This document shows positions 1-7,522 of a stretch of 28,162 nt of DNA, in pieces. The notes beneath the pieces are model-generated. The model did no database searches and had not been told where the DNA came from. It saw only the letters and a list, made by a program, of their open reading frames with translations. A program made the position numbers and the translations under genes. The DNA comes from an uncultured Clostridium sp. (GTDB lineage: Bacteria; Bacillota; Clostridia; TANB77; CAG-508), in NCBI GenBank assembly GCA_900553365.1, contig USDL01000016.1:1-28162 (forward strand), given 5' to 3'. Positions within the stretch are counted from its first letter, which is position 1; each line of letters starts with the position of its first letter.

Positions 1-655
1 TTTTGCCGTCAAAAATTACATCTAATGAGTCTGTTACAACTACATTAGTTGCTTTATAGTTACCTATGTTTAATACTCTTATTGTATATATTACAGTATC
101 TCCTTCTCTTACCATAGGTTTATTATTTCCTGTTACTGGTATTTGTTCACTTTCGCCTGCTTTTAATACTGCTGTTGCTGTTTTTTCTATTTGTAATTCT
201 GGTTTATATATTCCCATGTTTGCTGTTATTGCTGGTATTCCTATTGTAGTCCATGACAATCGTAAATCTTCAAATACTTTTTGTTTCTCTTTTCTTATTG
301 TTTCTTCAATTCCCTGAGAAATTTCTTCTCTACTAGGTGTTGTTGTACCTGTTGATGGTCTTGTTGTTGTAGAACCTGGTGTTGTTGTTCCTGGTGTTGT
401 TGGGTCCACTGGTGTTACAGATGTTTCTGGATTTGTTGGATTTTCTATTACATTTCCAGAATTGTTTTGTCCTTGGTTTACTTGATTGTCGTTTCCTGTT
501 GTTGGTAAATTTTGAACTTGATTTTCTTCTTGTGCAGCGGCTGCTTCGCCTCTATTTTTTAAGAAGACTGTTACACCAGTTGCTGATGCACCAATTAAAA
601 CTAATGATACAAGTCCAATTACTACATTTTTTGTGTTTAAAAACTTTCCTTTCAT
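1..655 (-). CDS. DUF11-like repeat surface protein, partial (C-terminus outside window)
   Basis: Seen: an open minus-strand frame runs from an ATG at 655 to the window edge with no stop (218 codons). GGAGG at 661-665 sits 5 nt before the ATG. The protein begins with a short basic stretch and one membrane segment or signal anchor (about residues 8-30). A Gln/Asn then Thr/Pro/Gly-rich linker follows (about 35-110). A beta-rich segment then has the pattern REGDTVIYTIRVLNIG...ATNVVVTDSLD, which is typical of the DUF11 / conserved surface repeat family. Known: such repeats build stalk-like extracellular proteins in Gram-positives. Context: last visible gene of an operon with a sortase (20 bp upstream) and a sortase-substrate-like protein, so it is probably a wall-attached or pilus-like surface protein. 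Whether it ends in a sorting signal cannot be seen. Confidence 0.8.
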   Translation of the reverse strand, partial: MKGKFLNTKNVVIGLVSLVLIGASATGVTVFLKNRGEAAAAQEENQVQNLPTTGNDNQVNQGQNNSGNVIENPTNPETSVTPVDPTTPGTTTPGSTTTRPSTGTTTPSREEISQGIEETIRKEKQKVFEDLRLSWTTIGIPAITANMGIYKPELQIEKTATAVLKAGESEQIPVTGNNKPMVREGDTVIYTIRVLNIGNYKATNVVVTDSLDVIFDGK

Positions 656-675
656 TTTAACCTCCATTAAAATTT

Positions 676-1272
676 TTAAATGACTTCTCTTGCTTTTACT
701 ACAAGTCTATTTTTGTCTCTGTTAGTACAAGTAATTAATGTTACTTCTCTTGTATTTTCTTCTATTGGGAAAATACAATCTATATCGTTTGGATCTATAA
801 CGTATTTGTCAAAAACTTGATATTTTACAGTTACCATTTGGCTATCTGTTAGTTCAATAATGTCGCCATTTTCTAGCTTATCTATTTTTCCAAACATTGT
901 GTTGTTTAGTCTATTGTGTCCTGCTAGTACTACATTCCCTTTTTGATTTATCTTTTCTCCCCAAAACTTTGTAATTGATAAGTCTAAACTTTCTTTGTTT
1001 GTTTTTTCAAGTATTGGATACTCTATACCGATTTTTGGTATATTGATTATACCAATTACTTTATATTCTCCTATTTTTTGATCTATCTCTTGTATAACAT
1101 CTATTTGTTCAGGATTACTTTTATTTTCTTTTTTTATTTCTTGCAATACTGTTTTAGTATTGTCTTCAACTTTCTTACTTTCAATTTGCTTTTTTATCAC
1201 AAATCCTGCTAAAATAATTGCTGTGATAACAAGTATTACAAGAATTATTTTGTAAACTGTTATCTTTTTCAT
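676..1272 (-). CDS. Sortase, class D-like
   Basis: Seen: 198 residues with an N-terminal membrane anchor (about 7-27), a charged stalk, and a sortase beta-barrel. The catalytic residues are all present: His119 in LAGHN, Cys182 in TLITCT and Arg189 in RLVVKAR. The length and the TLxTC motif fit class D / housekeeping-like sortases of clostridia. Known: sortases are membrane transpeptidases that cut a C-terminal sorting motif and join the protein to peptidoglycan or another pilin. Context: its ATG shares one base with the stop of the upstream gene (TAATG at 1272), so the two are translationally coupled. That upstream gene carries an LPYTY motif and is the obvious candidate substrate. Class assignment is by eye and less sure than the sortase call itself. 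Confidence 0.92.
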   Translation of the reverse strand: MKKITVYKIILVILVITAIILAGFVIKKQIESKKVEDNTKTVLQEIKKENKSNPEQIDVIQEIDQKIGEYKVIGIINIPKIGIEYPILEKTNKESLDLSITKFWGEKINQKGNVVLAGHNRLNNTMFGKIDKLENGDIIELTDSQMVTVKYQVFDKYVIDPNDIDCIFPIEENTREVTLITCTNRDKNRLVVKAREVI

Positions 1273-2225
1273 TATTTGCTCATCTCTTTTTTCTTTAATA
1301 TTGCTATTCTAACTGATACTGCAATAATTGCAATTATTACTATTCCTAATACTACCAATAATGTGTTATTATCATAAGTATAAGGTAATACAGTTTTTAT
1401 TTCTTTTTCAACAATTTCTTCATCATAATTTCTATATGATGTTAGGAAATGAACATCATTATCATTTTCTGCTGTTAGCCATAATATGTATTGATCTCCT
1501 GTTTGAGCATCGTTTGGTTGTTTTATTGTGTTATTTTCAATATTTTTCCATTCTTCGCTTGATAAATTTCCTTGTAGTTTTTCTTTTAAATCAACAAATT
1601 CTTTGCTAGCTTTAATTTCTGTGTATTTGTCTGCAAATTGTTTCTTTTCAAGTAATTCTGCTAATGCAAAAAAGTTTTCTGTATCTGTGTTTGTTTTTCT
1701 TGCTATTAATTGATATTTTCCGTCTGTGCGGTTATCTGCAAGTTTTGCAACTCCAACTGTTTCTGTTATTTTTGTTCCATTTTCATTTACTTCGTTTACA
1801 ATTTGTTCTTGTTCTAGTTTGATTGGAATATTTTTTGATACTGTGTTAAGGTTTTCTAGCTCTGCTTTTGTTATGTTATCATTAACATCAATTTCAAATA
1901 TTTCAGTCTTTGCATCTGTTTTTACAAACATATACTTTTTAGCTGCTAATTCAGTGTTGCTATATGCTATGTTGTTTTCTCCATCAGCTGTGTCTTTTGC
2001 AGAGTTTGTATATGTTAAGCTTTCCTCGTTTGCTTCTTTGTTGTCTGAAAAAGCAAATTTGAATTCTTTATCTAAGTACCCTTTTAAATAAATTATGTAC
2101 TCACTTTCTGACTGTTTTACTACAACAGCATTTTCATTTGTTCCGTAAGCAATAATAGGCATTCCTACTGTTAGTATTCCTATAATTACTATCATTAAAA
2201 GAATTTTAAGTTTTGAAGTTTTCAT
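1272..2225 (-). CDS. Signal-peptide surface protein with variant sorting signal (LPYTY)
   Basis: Seen: 317 residues. The N-terminus is a signal peptide (KLKILLMIVIIGILTVG, probable cleavage after AYG near residue 28). The body is Glu/Lys/Asn/Thr-rich without a family I recognise. The C-terminus reads LPYTY (280-284), a hydrophobic segment (about 289-310) and a short basic tail (KKKEMSK). That is the three-part layout of a cell-wall sorting signal, with LPYTY in place of LPxTG. A GGGGGA ribosome site precedes the ATG, and a promoter (2285-2313) lies 60 bp upstream. Inference: exported substrate of the coupled sortase, or a scaffold protein that helps attach the DUF11 protein. Alternative: an ordinary single-pass membrane protein, the motif being chance. 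Function otherwise unknown. Confidence 0.75.
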   Translation of the reverse strand: MKTSKLKILLMIVIIGILTVGMPIIAYGTNENAVVVKQSESEYIIYLKGYLDKEFKFAFSDNKEANEESLTYTNSAKDTADGENNIAYSNTELAAKKYMFVKTDAKTEIFEIDVNDNITKAELENLNTVSKNIPIKLEQEQIVNEVNENGTKITETVGVAKLADNRTDGKYQLIARKTNTDTENFFALAELLEKKQFADKYTEIKASKEFVDLKEKLQGNLSSEEWKNIENNTIKQPNDAQTGDQYILWLTAENDNDVHFLTSYRNYDEEIVEKEIKTVLPYTYDNNTLLVVLGIVIIAIIAVSVRIAILKKKEMSK

Positions 2226-2284
2226 TATAATCCCCCTATTTTTTTGTTTTCATTATTACATTATATTGTAAATCAACGATTAAT

Positions 2285-2313
2285 ATTATATCTCAATTTA
2301 AAAGATTTGTAAA
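2285..2313 (-). promoter_or_regulatory. Sigma-A-type promoter for the surface-protein/sortase operon
   Basis: On the minus strand TTTACA (2308-2313), a 17-bp spacer and a perfect TATAAT (2285-2290). The predicted start near 2278 leaves a leader of about 50 nt before the ATG at 2225. It lies just after the terminator of the upstream sortase gene, so the two sortase units are transcribed separately. Confidence 0.8.
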
Positions 2314-2402
2314 GGTTTTTATGTAAATTGTTTCTGTTTTTAGTATAATTTAGCTGTTTATTTATAAAAAAATTATGTTTACTTTTTTTGTGCAAAAAAT
2401 AG

Positions 2403-2439
2403 CTACAAATTGTTAAATTCATAACCTAACAATTTGTAG
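2403..2439 (-). terminator. Intrinsic terminator of the second sortase gene
   Basis: A perfect 13-bp inverted repeat (CTACAAATTGTTA, arms 2403-2415 and 2427-2439) with an 11-nt loop. On the minus strand it is followed after three bases by six T. It sits 14 bp after the stop of the sortase gene at 2453. The stem is AT-rich, so efficiency is uncertain. Confidence 0.75.
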
Positions 2440-2452
2440 TTTAAAATATTAT

Positions 2453-3157
2453 TTATTCTGCTCTTGCAAGTATTACAAGCCTATCTTTACCATCATCTGT
2501 ACAAGTTGATAGAGATATTTCTGTATTGTTTCCTCTATCTCTTGTTATATATTCTGTATCAGTTTCAGGTAATGTTGAAATTTCATATATTGAATATGTT
2601 AATGTTCTTCCTGTTAAATCTGTTATTTTTACTTTATCTCCAACTTCTAGTTTTTTATTATTTGAGAAAAACTTTCCGTTTCTATAATTATGCCCAATTA
2701 TAACTGTGTTTCCTTGTTCGTTTAATTTTGGATTACTTGGATACATTACTCCAACAGCTACCTCCAATGCTCCTGGTGATACATCTAGTACTATTGGGTA
2801 TTCTATCTTTGTTTTTTCTATTTTAATTGAGCCAACTACCGCATAGTTTTTGTAGAATTTTGTTTTTGGTCTTGAAGAATTACCACCTGCTTGTGTATTG
2901 TCTTGGGTTGTATTGTTTCCTCCTTCAATGGGTTGTATTTCTGTTATATTTTCGTCTACTGTGTTGTTATCATTTGTATCGTTTTTAGTTGTATTATCAT
3001 TTCCCTCATATAATTCTGCAATTACTTTTCTTTTTTCTTTATCGTCTTCATAGTTTTTGTATACTTTTATTCCTATAAAGATTCCTATAACAATTATTGC
3101 TATAATTGCTATAATTAGAACTACTGTTAATACATTGCTATATCTACTTCTAAACAT
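2453..3157 (-). CDS. Sortase, class D-like, with long Asn/Thr-rich stalk
   Basis: Seen: numbering from the first possible ATG (3166), His159 in VIIGHN, Cys222 in SLSTCT and Arg229 in RLVILAR complete the sortase triad. A membrane anchor (about 12-33) is followed by a charged segment and an unusually long Asn/Thr/Gly/Asp-rich linker (about 55-100) before the barrel. Start choice: an in-frame ATG at 3166 directly abuts the AGGAG site with no spacing. The ATG at 3157 lies 9 nt after it, so I choose 3157 (234 aa). Context: it stands alone between its own promoter and terminator, just downstream of thyX. Inference: a second sortase with a different reach or substrate than the one at 676, since the linker would hold its active site further from the membrane. 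Confidence 0.9.
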   Translation of the reverse strand: MFRSRYSNVLTVVLIIAIIAIIVIGIFIGIKVYKNYEDDKEKRKVIAELYEGNDNTTKNDTNDNNTVDENITEIQPIEGGNNTTQDNTQAGGNSSRPKTKFYKNYAVVGSIKIEKTKIEYPIVLDVSPGALEVAVGVMYPSNPKLNEQGNTVIIGHNYRNGKFFSNNKKLEVGDKVKITDLTGRTLTYSIYEISTLPETDTEYITRDRGNNTEISLSTCTDDGKDRLVILARAE

Positions 3158-3177
3158 AAAATTCATCTCCTTTATAT

Positions 3178-3206
3178 ATTATATCATAATGAATTAATAT
3201 TGTAAA
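3178..3206 (-). promoter_or_regulatory. Promoter for the stand-alone sortase gene
   Basis: TTTACA (3201-3206), 17-bp spacer, TATAAT (3178-3183) on the minus strand, in the gap after the thyX stop. The predicted transcript start falls at about 3171, practically at the ribosome site, so the leader would be very short. This again favours the later ATG at 3157. Confidence 0.6.
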
Positions 3207-3213
3207 TTCTATG

Positions 3214-3885
3214 TTAGTCATCTATTTCCACTATTTTAGCATATTTAGATTTATCAAAGTTTTCATCATATTCAACACTGTCAAATATTTCTGGCATTTT
3301 TTCTTTAAAATGAATTAATAGTGGTATCATTACTTGTTCAACTGCTGGATGTGCATGATTTGTACATCTTAATGCTAAAATGTGTTTCCATTCTCTTATA
3401 TTTGCTGTCATTGTTACTAATGCAGCAGTTGAGTGAGGTAAAATCATTCTCATTTGGTCTGGTGTTGCTCCCATTTGAGTCATTTTCATGTAATGATTTT
3501 CTATTTCTTCGCAGCATCTTTCCCATTCATTATATAGTTCTGTGTTTTTTTCAATGTTTACAGGGTTTATAAATTTTATTTGATTATCAAATTTATCTTT
3601 TCCGTAGTTACAATATCTTGTGCTTTCAATAGAAAATGATGCTATTCTGTGTCTTGTTAAGTCCTTATAAACTCCAACATCGCATATCATTCTTATTGTT
3701 ATTTTTTCATGTTCTAATATTGATTCATGTCCTCTATTTATACAATTTTTAAGAAGTGTTTTATAGCTTTCGTCTGTTATTTTATCTTCAGAACGGTAAC
3801 ATGTTCTGCATGCTCTTTCTAGGTTTTGCATAATTTTTTTATAATCTACCTTTTCAATTTCAATTCTTGGTTCTACAATTTTCAT
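3214..3885 (-). CDS. thyX: FAD-dependent thymidylate synthase ThyX
   Basis: Makes dTMP from dUMP with methylenetetrahydrofolate and reduced FAD. Seen: 223 residues with the ThyX signature, R78-H79-R80 followed by S83 and S88-T-R90 (RHRIASFSIESTR). Further family segments are GHESILEHE (52-60) and, near the C-terminus, CTNHAHPAVEQVM. Length is typical. Start choice: the frame opens upstream at 3939, inside the terminator hairpin of the previous gene. The ATG at 3885 has AAAGGA 9-10 nt before it and begins the family-like MKIVEP, so I use it. Context: single gene between a terminator and the sortase promoter. Whether the genome also has thyA cannot be seen. Confidence 0.95.
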   Translation of the reverse strand: MKIVEPRIEIEKVDYKKIMQNLERACRTCYRSEDKITDESYKTLLKNCINRGHESILEHEKITIRMICDVGVYKDLTRHRIASFSIESTRYCNYGKDKFDNQIKFINPVNIEKNTELYNEWERCCEEIENHYMKMTQMGATPDQMRMILPHSTAALVTMTANIREWKHILALRCTNHAHPAVEQVMIPLLIHFKEKMPEIFDSVEYDENFDKSKYAKIVEIDD

Positions 3886-3917
3886 ATTTATATTCCTTTC
3901 TTGCTTTATGTTAGTAC

Positions 3918-3953
3918 AAAAGAGAGGCACTTTGAGCACCGTGCCTCTCTTTT
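3918..3953 (-). terminator. Strong intrinsic terminator between the coiled-coil gene and thyX
   Basis: A perfect 13-bp stem (AAAAGAGAGGCAC, arms 3918-3930 and 3941-3953) with a 10-nt loop, starting 3 bp after the stop at 3957. The A/T ends of the arms give a U-run on either strand, so it could work in both directions. Gene order makes the minus strand the relevant one. Confidence 0.85.
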
Positions 3954-3956
3954 AAA

Positions 3957-4808
3957 TTATTTATCTCTACCTTCTGGAAGTGCTGGTACATCTAGAACTA
4001 TTCTTATTCTTGTTAAACGTTTTATTGCTTGTACAACTTTACTTTGTTTTATTCTTTCCCATAGTGATGGTTTTATCTCAAATCTTGTTTCTTCTATGTA
4101 TTCAGCAAGCTCTTCAGGTTGTTTAACTTCTTCCTTAACTTCTTCTTGTTTTTCTTCTTCTGGTTTAAATACAGGTGTTGGTATTCCTCTTAATGCTTCT
4201 GCAATTTCAATTCCAATATAGCTTAATGCTTTTGATCTATCTTCTATTCTTTCCATATCGATTTCTATATGTAAATTTGTTTCTAGGTTGTTTATTCTAG
4301 CATTTACTAATTTAACAGCGTCTTCATAGTTATCTGGAATTTTATTTTTTGTTTTTCCTATTATTATTAATGCTTCTGTTATGTCTTCTGATACCTTTTC
4401 TGATATTTCTTTTACTTTATTTTTCCATTCTTTATCTTTATTTTGAACAGCTTCTAAAACTAGTTTTAAATCATTTGCAACATTTATGTTGTTTTCTCTT
4501 TGTCTTATTAATACTTCTATTTGTTTTGTATTGTCTTCAAATTCATTTGTTGCATATTCTACTAATTCATGTGCTCCTTTGTATACACTTGCTGGGAAGT
4601 TCTTTTTGTTTGGGTATTCAATTAAATAAACTTTTATTGAATCAATTAAATCCTTGAAAAAAGCATCTTCCTCTAATTGCACAATTTGTTTTTTACTATT
4701 AGGATTTATTAATTTCTTAACTTTATCTATATTAGATAAAATTTTTTCTTCTGTTATTATCATTTTTACGTTTACTATGCCTCGTTTTTGTTTGTTAAAG
4801 AATAGCAT
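3957..4808 (-). CDS. Coiled-coil protein of unknown function
   Basis: I do not recognise a family. Seen: 283 residues, no signal peptide or membrane segment, so cytoplasmic or peripheral. Most of the chain is Lys/Glu/Asn-rich helix with probable coiled coil (about 85-195). A Glu/Lys/Pro linker (about 215-240) follows, and then a basic C-terminal helix (WERIKQSKVVQAIKRLTRIRI) and a short Pro-containing tail. It has a strong GAGGAGGGG ribosome site, its own promoter (4857-4885) and a terminator directly after the stop, so it is a one-gene unit. The C-terminal basic amphipathic stretch might bind membrane or nucleic acid; that is a guess from composition only. Confidence 0.7.
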   Translation of the reverse strand: MLFFNKQKRGIVNVKMIITEEKILSNIDKVKKLINPNSKKQIVQLEEDAFFKDLIDSIKVYLIEYPNKKNFPASVYKGAHELVEYATNEFEDNTKQIEVLIRQRENNINVANDLKLVLEAVQNKDKEWKNKVKEISEKVSEDITEALIIIGKTKNKIPDNYEDAVKLVNARINNLETNLHIEIDMERIEDRSKALSYIGIEIAEALRGIPTPVFKPEEEKQEEVKEEVKQPEELAEYIEETRFEIKPSLWERIKQSKVVQAIKRLTRIRIVLDVPALPEGRDK

Positions 4809-4856
4809 TGTAAACTCCCCTCCTCTTTATCGTATGTGATTAAATCTTCTTTTATT

Positions 4857-4885
4857 ATTATACATTTTTTTGCATAAAAGTACAA
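4857..4885 (-). promoter_or_regulatory. Promoter of the coiled-coil gene
   Basis: TTGTAC (4880-4885), 17-bp spacer, TATAAT (4857-4862) on the minus strand. The predicted start near 4850 is about 42 nt before the ATG at 4808. Confidence 0.78.
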
Positions 4886-4939
4886 TAGATTTTTCGTATA
4901 TTTTTATTACACTTTTGTTTCAGTTTTGTTACAATTTTG

Positions 4940-5755
4940 TTACATTGTTAGTTTTGCAATAGCAAATCCTATAACAATAATTCCAACTATAATCCTGTAT
5001 ACTGCAAAGCCTTTGAAGCTTCCCTTTTTTAGGTATTCCATTAAGAATTTTATTATTAATATTCCTACAATAAAACTTGTTAATATTCCTAACCAGAAAG
5101 ATATACTTCCTAGGTCAAAATTTTTAAATTCAAATATTACTGCTGCTGCTGTTATCGGTGTTGCAAGAAGGAAGGAATATCTTGCTGCACTTTCTCTATC
5201 TATCCCCAATGCTCTTGCAACTGTCATTGTTATTCCTGAACGTGAAACTCCTGGAAATGCTGCTGCTAAGCCTTGTGACATTCCTATTAGCATTGATTCT
5301 TTTAAATTAATTTTTTCATATTTAATATTTGATTTTGATTTTTTATCAACTATATACAGAATTACTCCCATTACAATTAATGTAATTGCTATTACTATCA
5401 TTTCAAAATTTAAACTTTTTTCAAATAAATTTTCTGAAATTTTGCTTAAAACTAAGCTTAAAATGCCTGCGGGAATTGTTGATAAAACAAGCATCCAAAA
5501 GATTTTTCCTTCTGTTGTTTTTTTCTTTTTTACAACTTGATTATATCCTCCAACAATTAAATTTACCCAATCTTTAAAAAAGAATATTATTATTGCAAGT
5601 AGTGTTCCTATGTGTAGGGCAACATCAAATGAATCTGGTATTTTTTCCCAACCTAATAGCCATGGGAATAGGTTTAAATGTGCAGAGCTTGATATTGGTA
5701 AAAATTCTGTTAATCCCTGTACTATTCCTAATATTATTGCTTGATATATTTGCAT
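4940..5755 (-). CDS. uppP: Undecaprenyl-diphosphatase UppP (BacA family)
   Basis: Integral membrane enzyme that removes a phosphate from undecaprenyl diphosphate, recycling the lipid carrier for peptidoglycan and other wall polymers; its overproduction gives bacitracin tolerance in other species. Seen: 271 residues, the family's usual length, with several membrane segments and both conserved motifs: EFLPISSSAHL (17-27) and PGVSRSG (168-174). AGGAGG precedes the ATG. Context: 42 bp downstream of the TPR membrane protein and probably cotranscribed with it. No clear terminator follows the stop. A second lipid-phosphate enzyme, the PAP2-DgkA fusion at 24091, may overlap in function. Confidence 0.95.
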   Translation of the reverse strand: MQIYQAIILGIVQGLTEFLPISSSAHLNLFPWLLGWEKIPDSFDVALHIGTLLAIIIFFFKDWVNLIVGGYNQVVKKKKTTEGKIFWMLVLSTIPAGILSLVLSKISENLFEKSLNFEMIVIAITLIVMGVILYIVDKKSKSNIKYEKINLKESMLIGMSQGLAAAFPGVSRSGITMTVARALGIDRESAARYSFLLATPITAAAVIFEFKNFDLGSISFWLGILTSFIVGILIIKFLMEYLKKGSFKGFAVYRIIVGIIVIGFAIAKLTM

Positions 5756-5797
5756 ATATATTTCCTCCTATAGTCATTTGTTACTTTAAATTTATTC

Positions 5798-6963
5798 TTA
5801 TTTTGTTTTTGATATTCCGTTTTTGTTTTCTTTTCGTCTATTTAGTGCTTTTGTTAGGTTATATGTGTCGTTTAGATATTCTTCTATTTCTAGTTCTTGC
5901 TCTGTTTCATTAAATTCCATTTGAGTTTTGCCATCAGGCTTTTCAATGAAATCTCTAATTGGAAATAGTATTGGTTCTTTTCTTGCTATTTCGTAATATT
6001 TTGAATTTACCTTAATTGCATTGTTTACATCTAGTATAGCTTTTTCTTTTTGATTTTTTATTGTATGTATTTTTGCAAGTTCTAAATATGATTTTGCTTC
6101 TTTTTCATTATACAAGCTTTTTGAGAAGTTTTCTTCTGCACTCTCAAAATCTCTATATAGTAAAGCAATTTGTCCTAATCTATAATATGCCAAATACATA
6201 TCTTCATTTATTTCTACAGTTTTTTGGAAGCATTTTCTAGCAATGTCAAAATCATTTATTCTTGCATAGCAAACGCCTAAGCTATAATATAAATCATAAT
6301 TTTCTGGTTTATATTTTACTGCATTTGTAAATACTTCTATTGCATTTTTAAATTCTTTTTTTTCTAAATATATGTCTCCGCAATATTTTTGAGGCTTCAT
6401 ACATCTGTGGTCTATTTTTTAGCAAAGTTTTAAGCATGTCTGTTGCTTCATCTTTTTTTCCTAAATCATTTAGTAGTACTGATATTTTGTAATATGAATC
6501 ATAGTCATTCTTTTTTATATCTAGCACTTGAACATACTCATCTATGGCTTTTCTCATTCCGCCTTCTTTTTCATATAGGTTTGCTAGCATTTTATGCCCA
6601 ATATAGCTGTTTGGATATTTACTTACTAAATCAATTAATACCTTTTTCGCTTTTTTTGCTTTGCCAAGCCATAAATAGCTTTGTGCCATTACTACTCTTA
6701 GTATTTCTGATACATTAATGTTTTTGGCTTCTAGCAAAAATACAGCTATTGGTATAATTATGCATAGTATATATAGTATTACTGTGGTTAATGTTCCGTT
6801 CTAAAATATTGAAATATATCTTAAGCAAATTTAGTAATATTCCTAATGCCTGTATTCCTAATATTGTTAGATATGTTGTGTCGTTCTTTTTTATCATTTT
6901 CAATAATAAAATATATACAAAGAGTACAAAAGCAACAACTGTAAATATGATTTCCTCTATCAT
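5798..6963 (-). CDS. TPR membrane protein, readable only through two +1 frameshifts at CGG
   Basis: Three overlapping frames (6963-6715, 6737-6348, 6400-5798) carry consecutive parts of one protein. Reading 6963-6799, skipping C6798, then 6797-6381, skipping C6380, then 6379-5798 gives one 387-residue protein. It has three N-terminal membrane segments (about 3-23, 30-52, 58-77) followed by about seven tetratricopeptide repeats up to about residue 330 and a charged tail. Both joins restore sense. The first completes the third membrane helix (LTTVILYILCIIIPIAVFLL). The second restores a TPR start with Leu-Gly three residues before Tyr (ILGDIYLEKKEF). Known: TPRs are protein-binding scaffolds, here presumably cytoplasmic and membrane-tethered. 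Context: between ppa (28 bp upstream) and uppP. No other lesion is present. It may be a pseudogene, but the matching shift sites argue for recoding. Confidence 0.8.
6378..6380 (-). other. Second +1 shift site (TTG CGG A to TTG C GGA)
   Basis: In-phase CGG codon of the middle frame, preceded by TTG and followed by A. Omitting C6380 makes the next codon GGA (6379-6377) and joins the TPR frames. The shift window is limited by a TAA in the new frame shortly upstream (about 6424) and by the old-frame stop at 6348. Confidence 0.75.
6796..6798 (-). other. First +1 shift site (GAA CGG A to GAA C GGA)
   Basis: In-phase CGG codon of the first frame, preceded by GAA and followed by A. Omitting C6798 makes the next codon GGA (6797-6795). 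The allowed window is tight: a TAG in the new frame overlaps the codon just before GAA, and the third membrane helix follows at once. Confidence 0.75.
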
Positions 6964-6991
6964 ATACTACCATTCCTTTCTTTGTATCCTT

Positions 6992-7522
6992 TTAACTTTC
7001 AAATTTAGCTTTGTAATTTTCAATACTCTTTTGTATTATTTTTTCTGCTTCTTCTCTGCCTAGTATCTCCTCTACTACTGTTTCTTTATGTTCTAGTTGT
7101 TTATATACTTCAAAGAAATGCTTTATTTCGCTTGAAATATGGTTTGGTATTTCTTCTATGTTATTATATTCATTTAAAAATGGATCTTTTTTTGCTACTG
7201 CTATTATCTTTTCATCTCTTTGTTCTGAGTCTATCATTATTAATACACCTATAGGATAACATTCTACTAGTGTTAATGGATCGATGTTTTCTTGACATAG
7301 AACTAAAACATCTAATGGATCTTGATCATCTGCATAAGTTCTTGGTATAAATCCATAGTTTGCTGGATAGTGTGTTGCAGTATATAAAACTCTATCTAAT
7401 CTTAACATTCCTGTTTCTTTATCTAATTCGTATTTATTTTTTCCACCTTTTGTTATTTCAATTACTGATATAAAATCATCTTTTTTTATTCTGTTTTCTT
7501 TAATATCATGCCATATATTCAT
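6992..7522 (-). CDS. ppa: Inorganic pyrophosphatase, family I
   Basis: Soluble cytoplasmic enzyme that splits pyrophosphate to phosphate, pulling biosynthetic reactions forward. Seen: 176 residues, normal for bacterial family I, with the metal and substrate residues in place: D66-D68-D71 in DDQDPLD and D98, D103, K105 in DSEQRDEK. The family-typical HYPANYGFIP (51-60) lies just upstream. AAAGGA precedes the ATG. Context: its first codons overlap the end of yqeG by 17 bp, so the two are probably coupled. The TPR gene follows after 28 bp. Many clostridia use family II enzymes instead, so a family I enzyme is worth noting but not odd. Confidence 0.95.
   Translation of the reverse strand: MNIWHDIKENRIKKDDFISVIEITKGGKNKYELDKETGMLRLDRVLYTATHYPANYGFIPRTYADDQDPLDVLVLCQENIDPLTLVECYPIGVLIMIDSEQRDEKIIAVAKKDPFLNEYNNIEEIPNHISSEIKHFFEVYKQLEHKETVVEEILGREEAEKIIQKSIENYKAKFES

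Noticed and set aside
2320..2352. Second promoter (TTTATA ... TATACT) upstream of the surface-protein operon
   Set aside because: Poor match and spacing compared with the TTTACA-17-TATAAT promoter at 2285-2313.
4926..5540. Long open frame on the plus strand opposite uppP (and similar ones opposite other genes)
   Set aside because: Antisense shadow: no ribosome site, composition of a reversed membrane protein, while the minus frame encodes clear UppP motifs.
6378..6798. Classic slippery P-site frameshift as in prfB
   Set aside because: GAA to AAC and TTG to TGC re-pair poorly; no upstream Shine-Dalgarno-like stimulator or stop codon is placed as in prfB.
6348..6963. Reading the TPR locus as three separate overlapping genes
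   Set aside because: The internal ATGs lack spaced ribosome sites, the first frame ends in non-family residues, and the three parts join into one continuous membrane-TPR protein.
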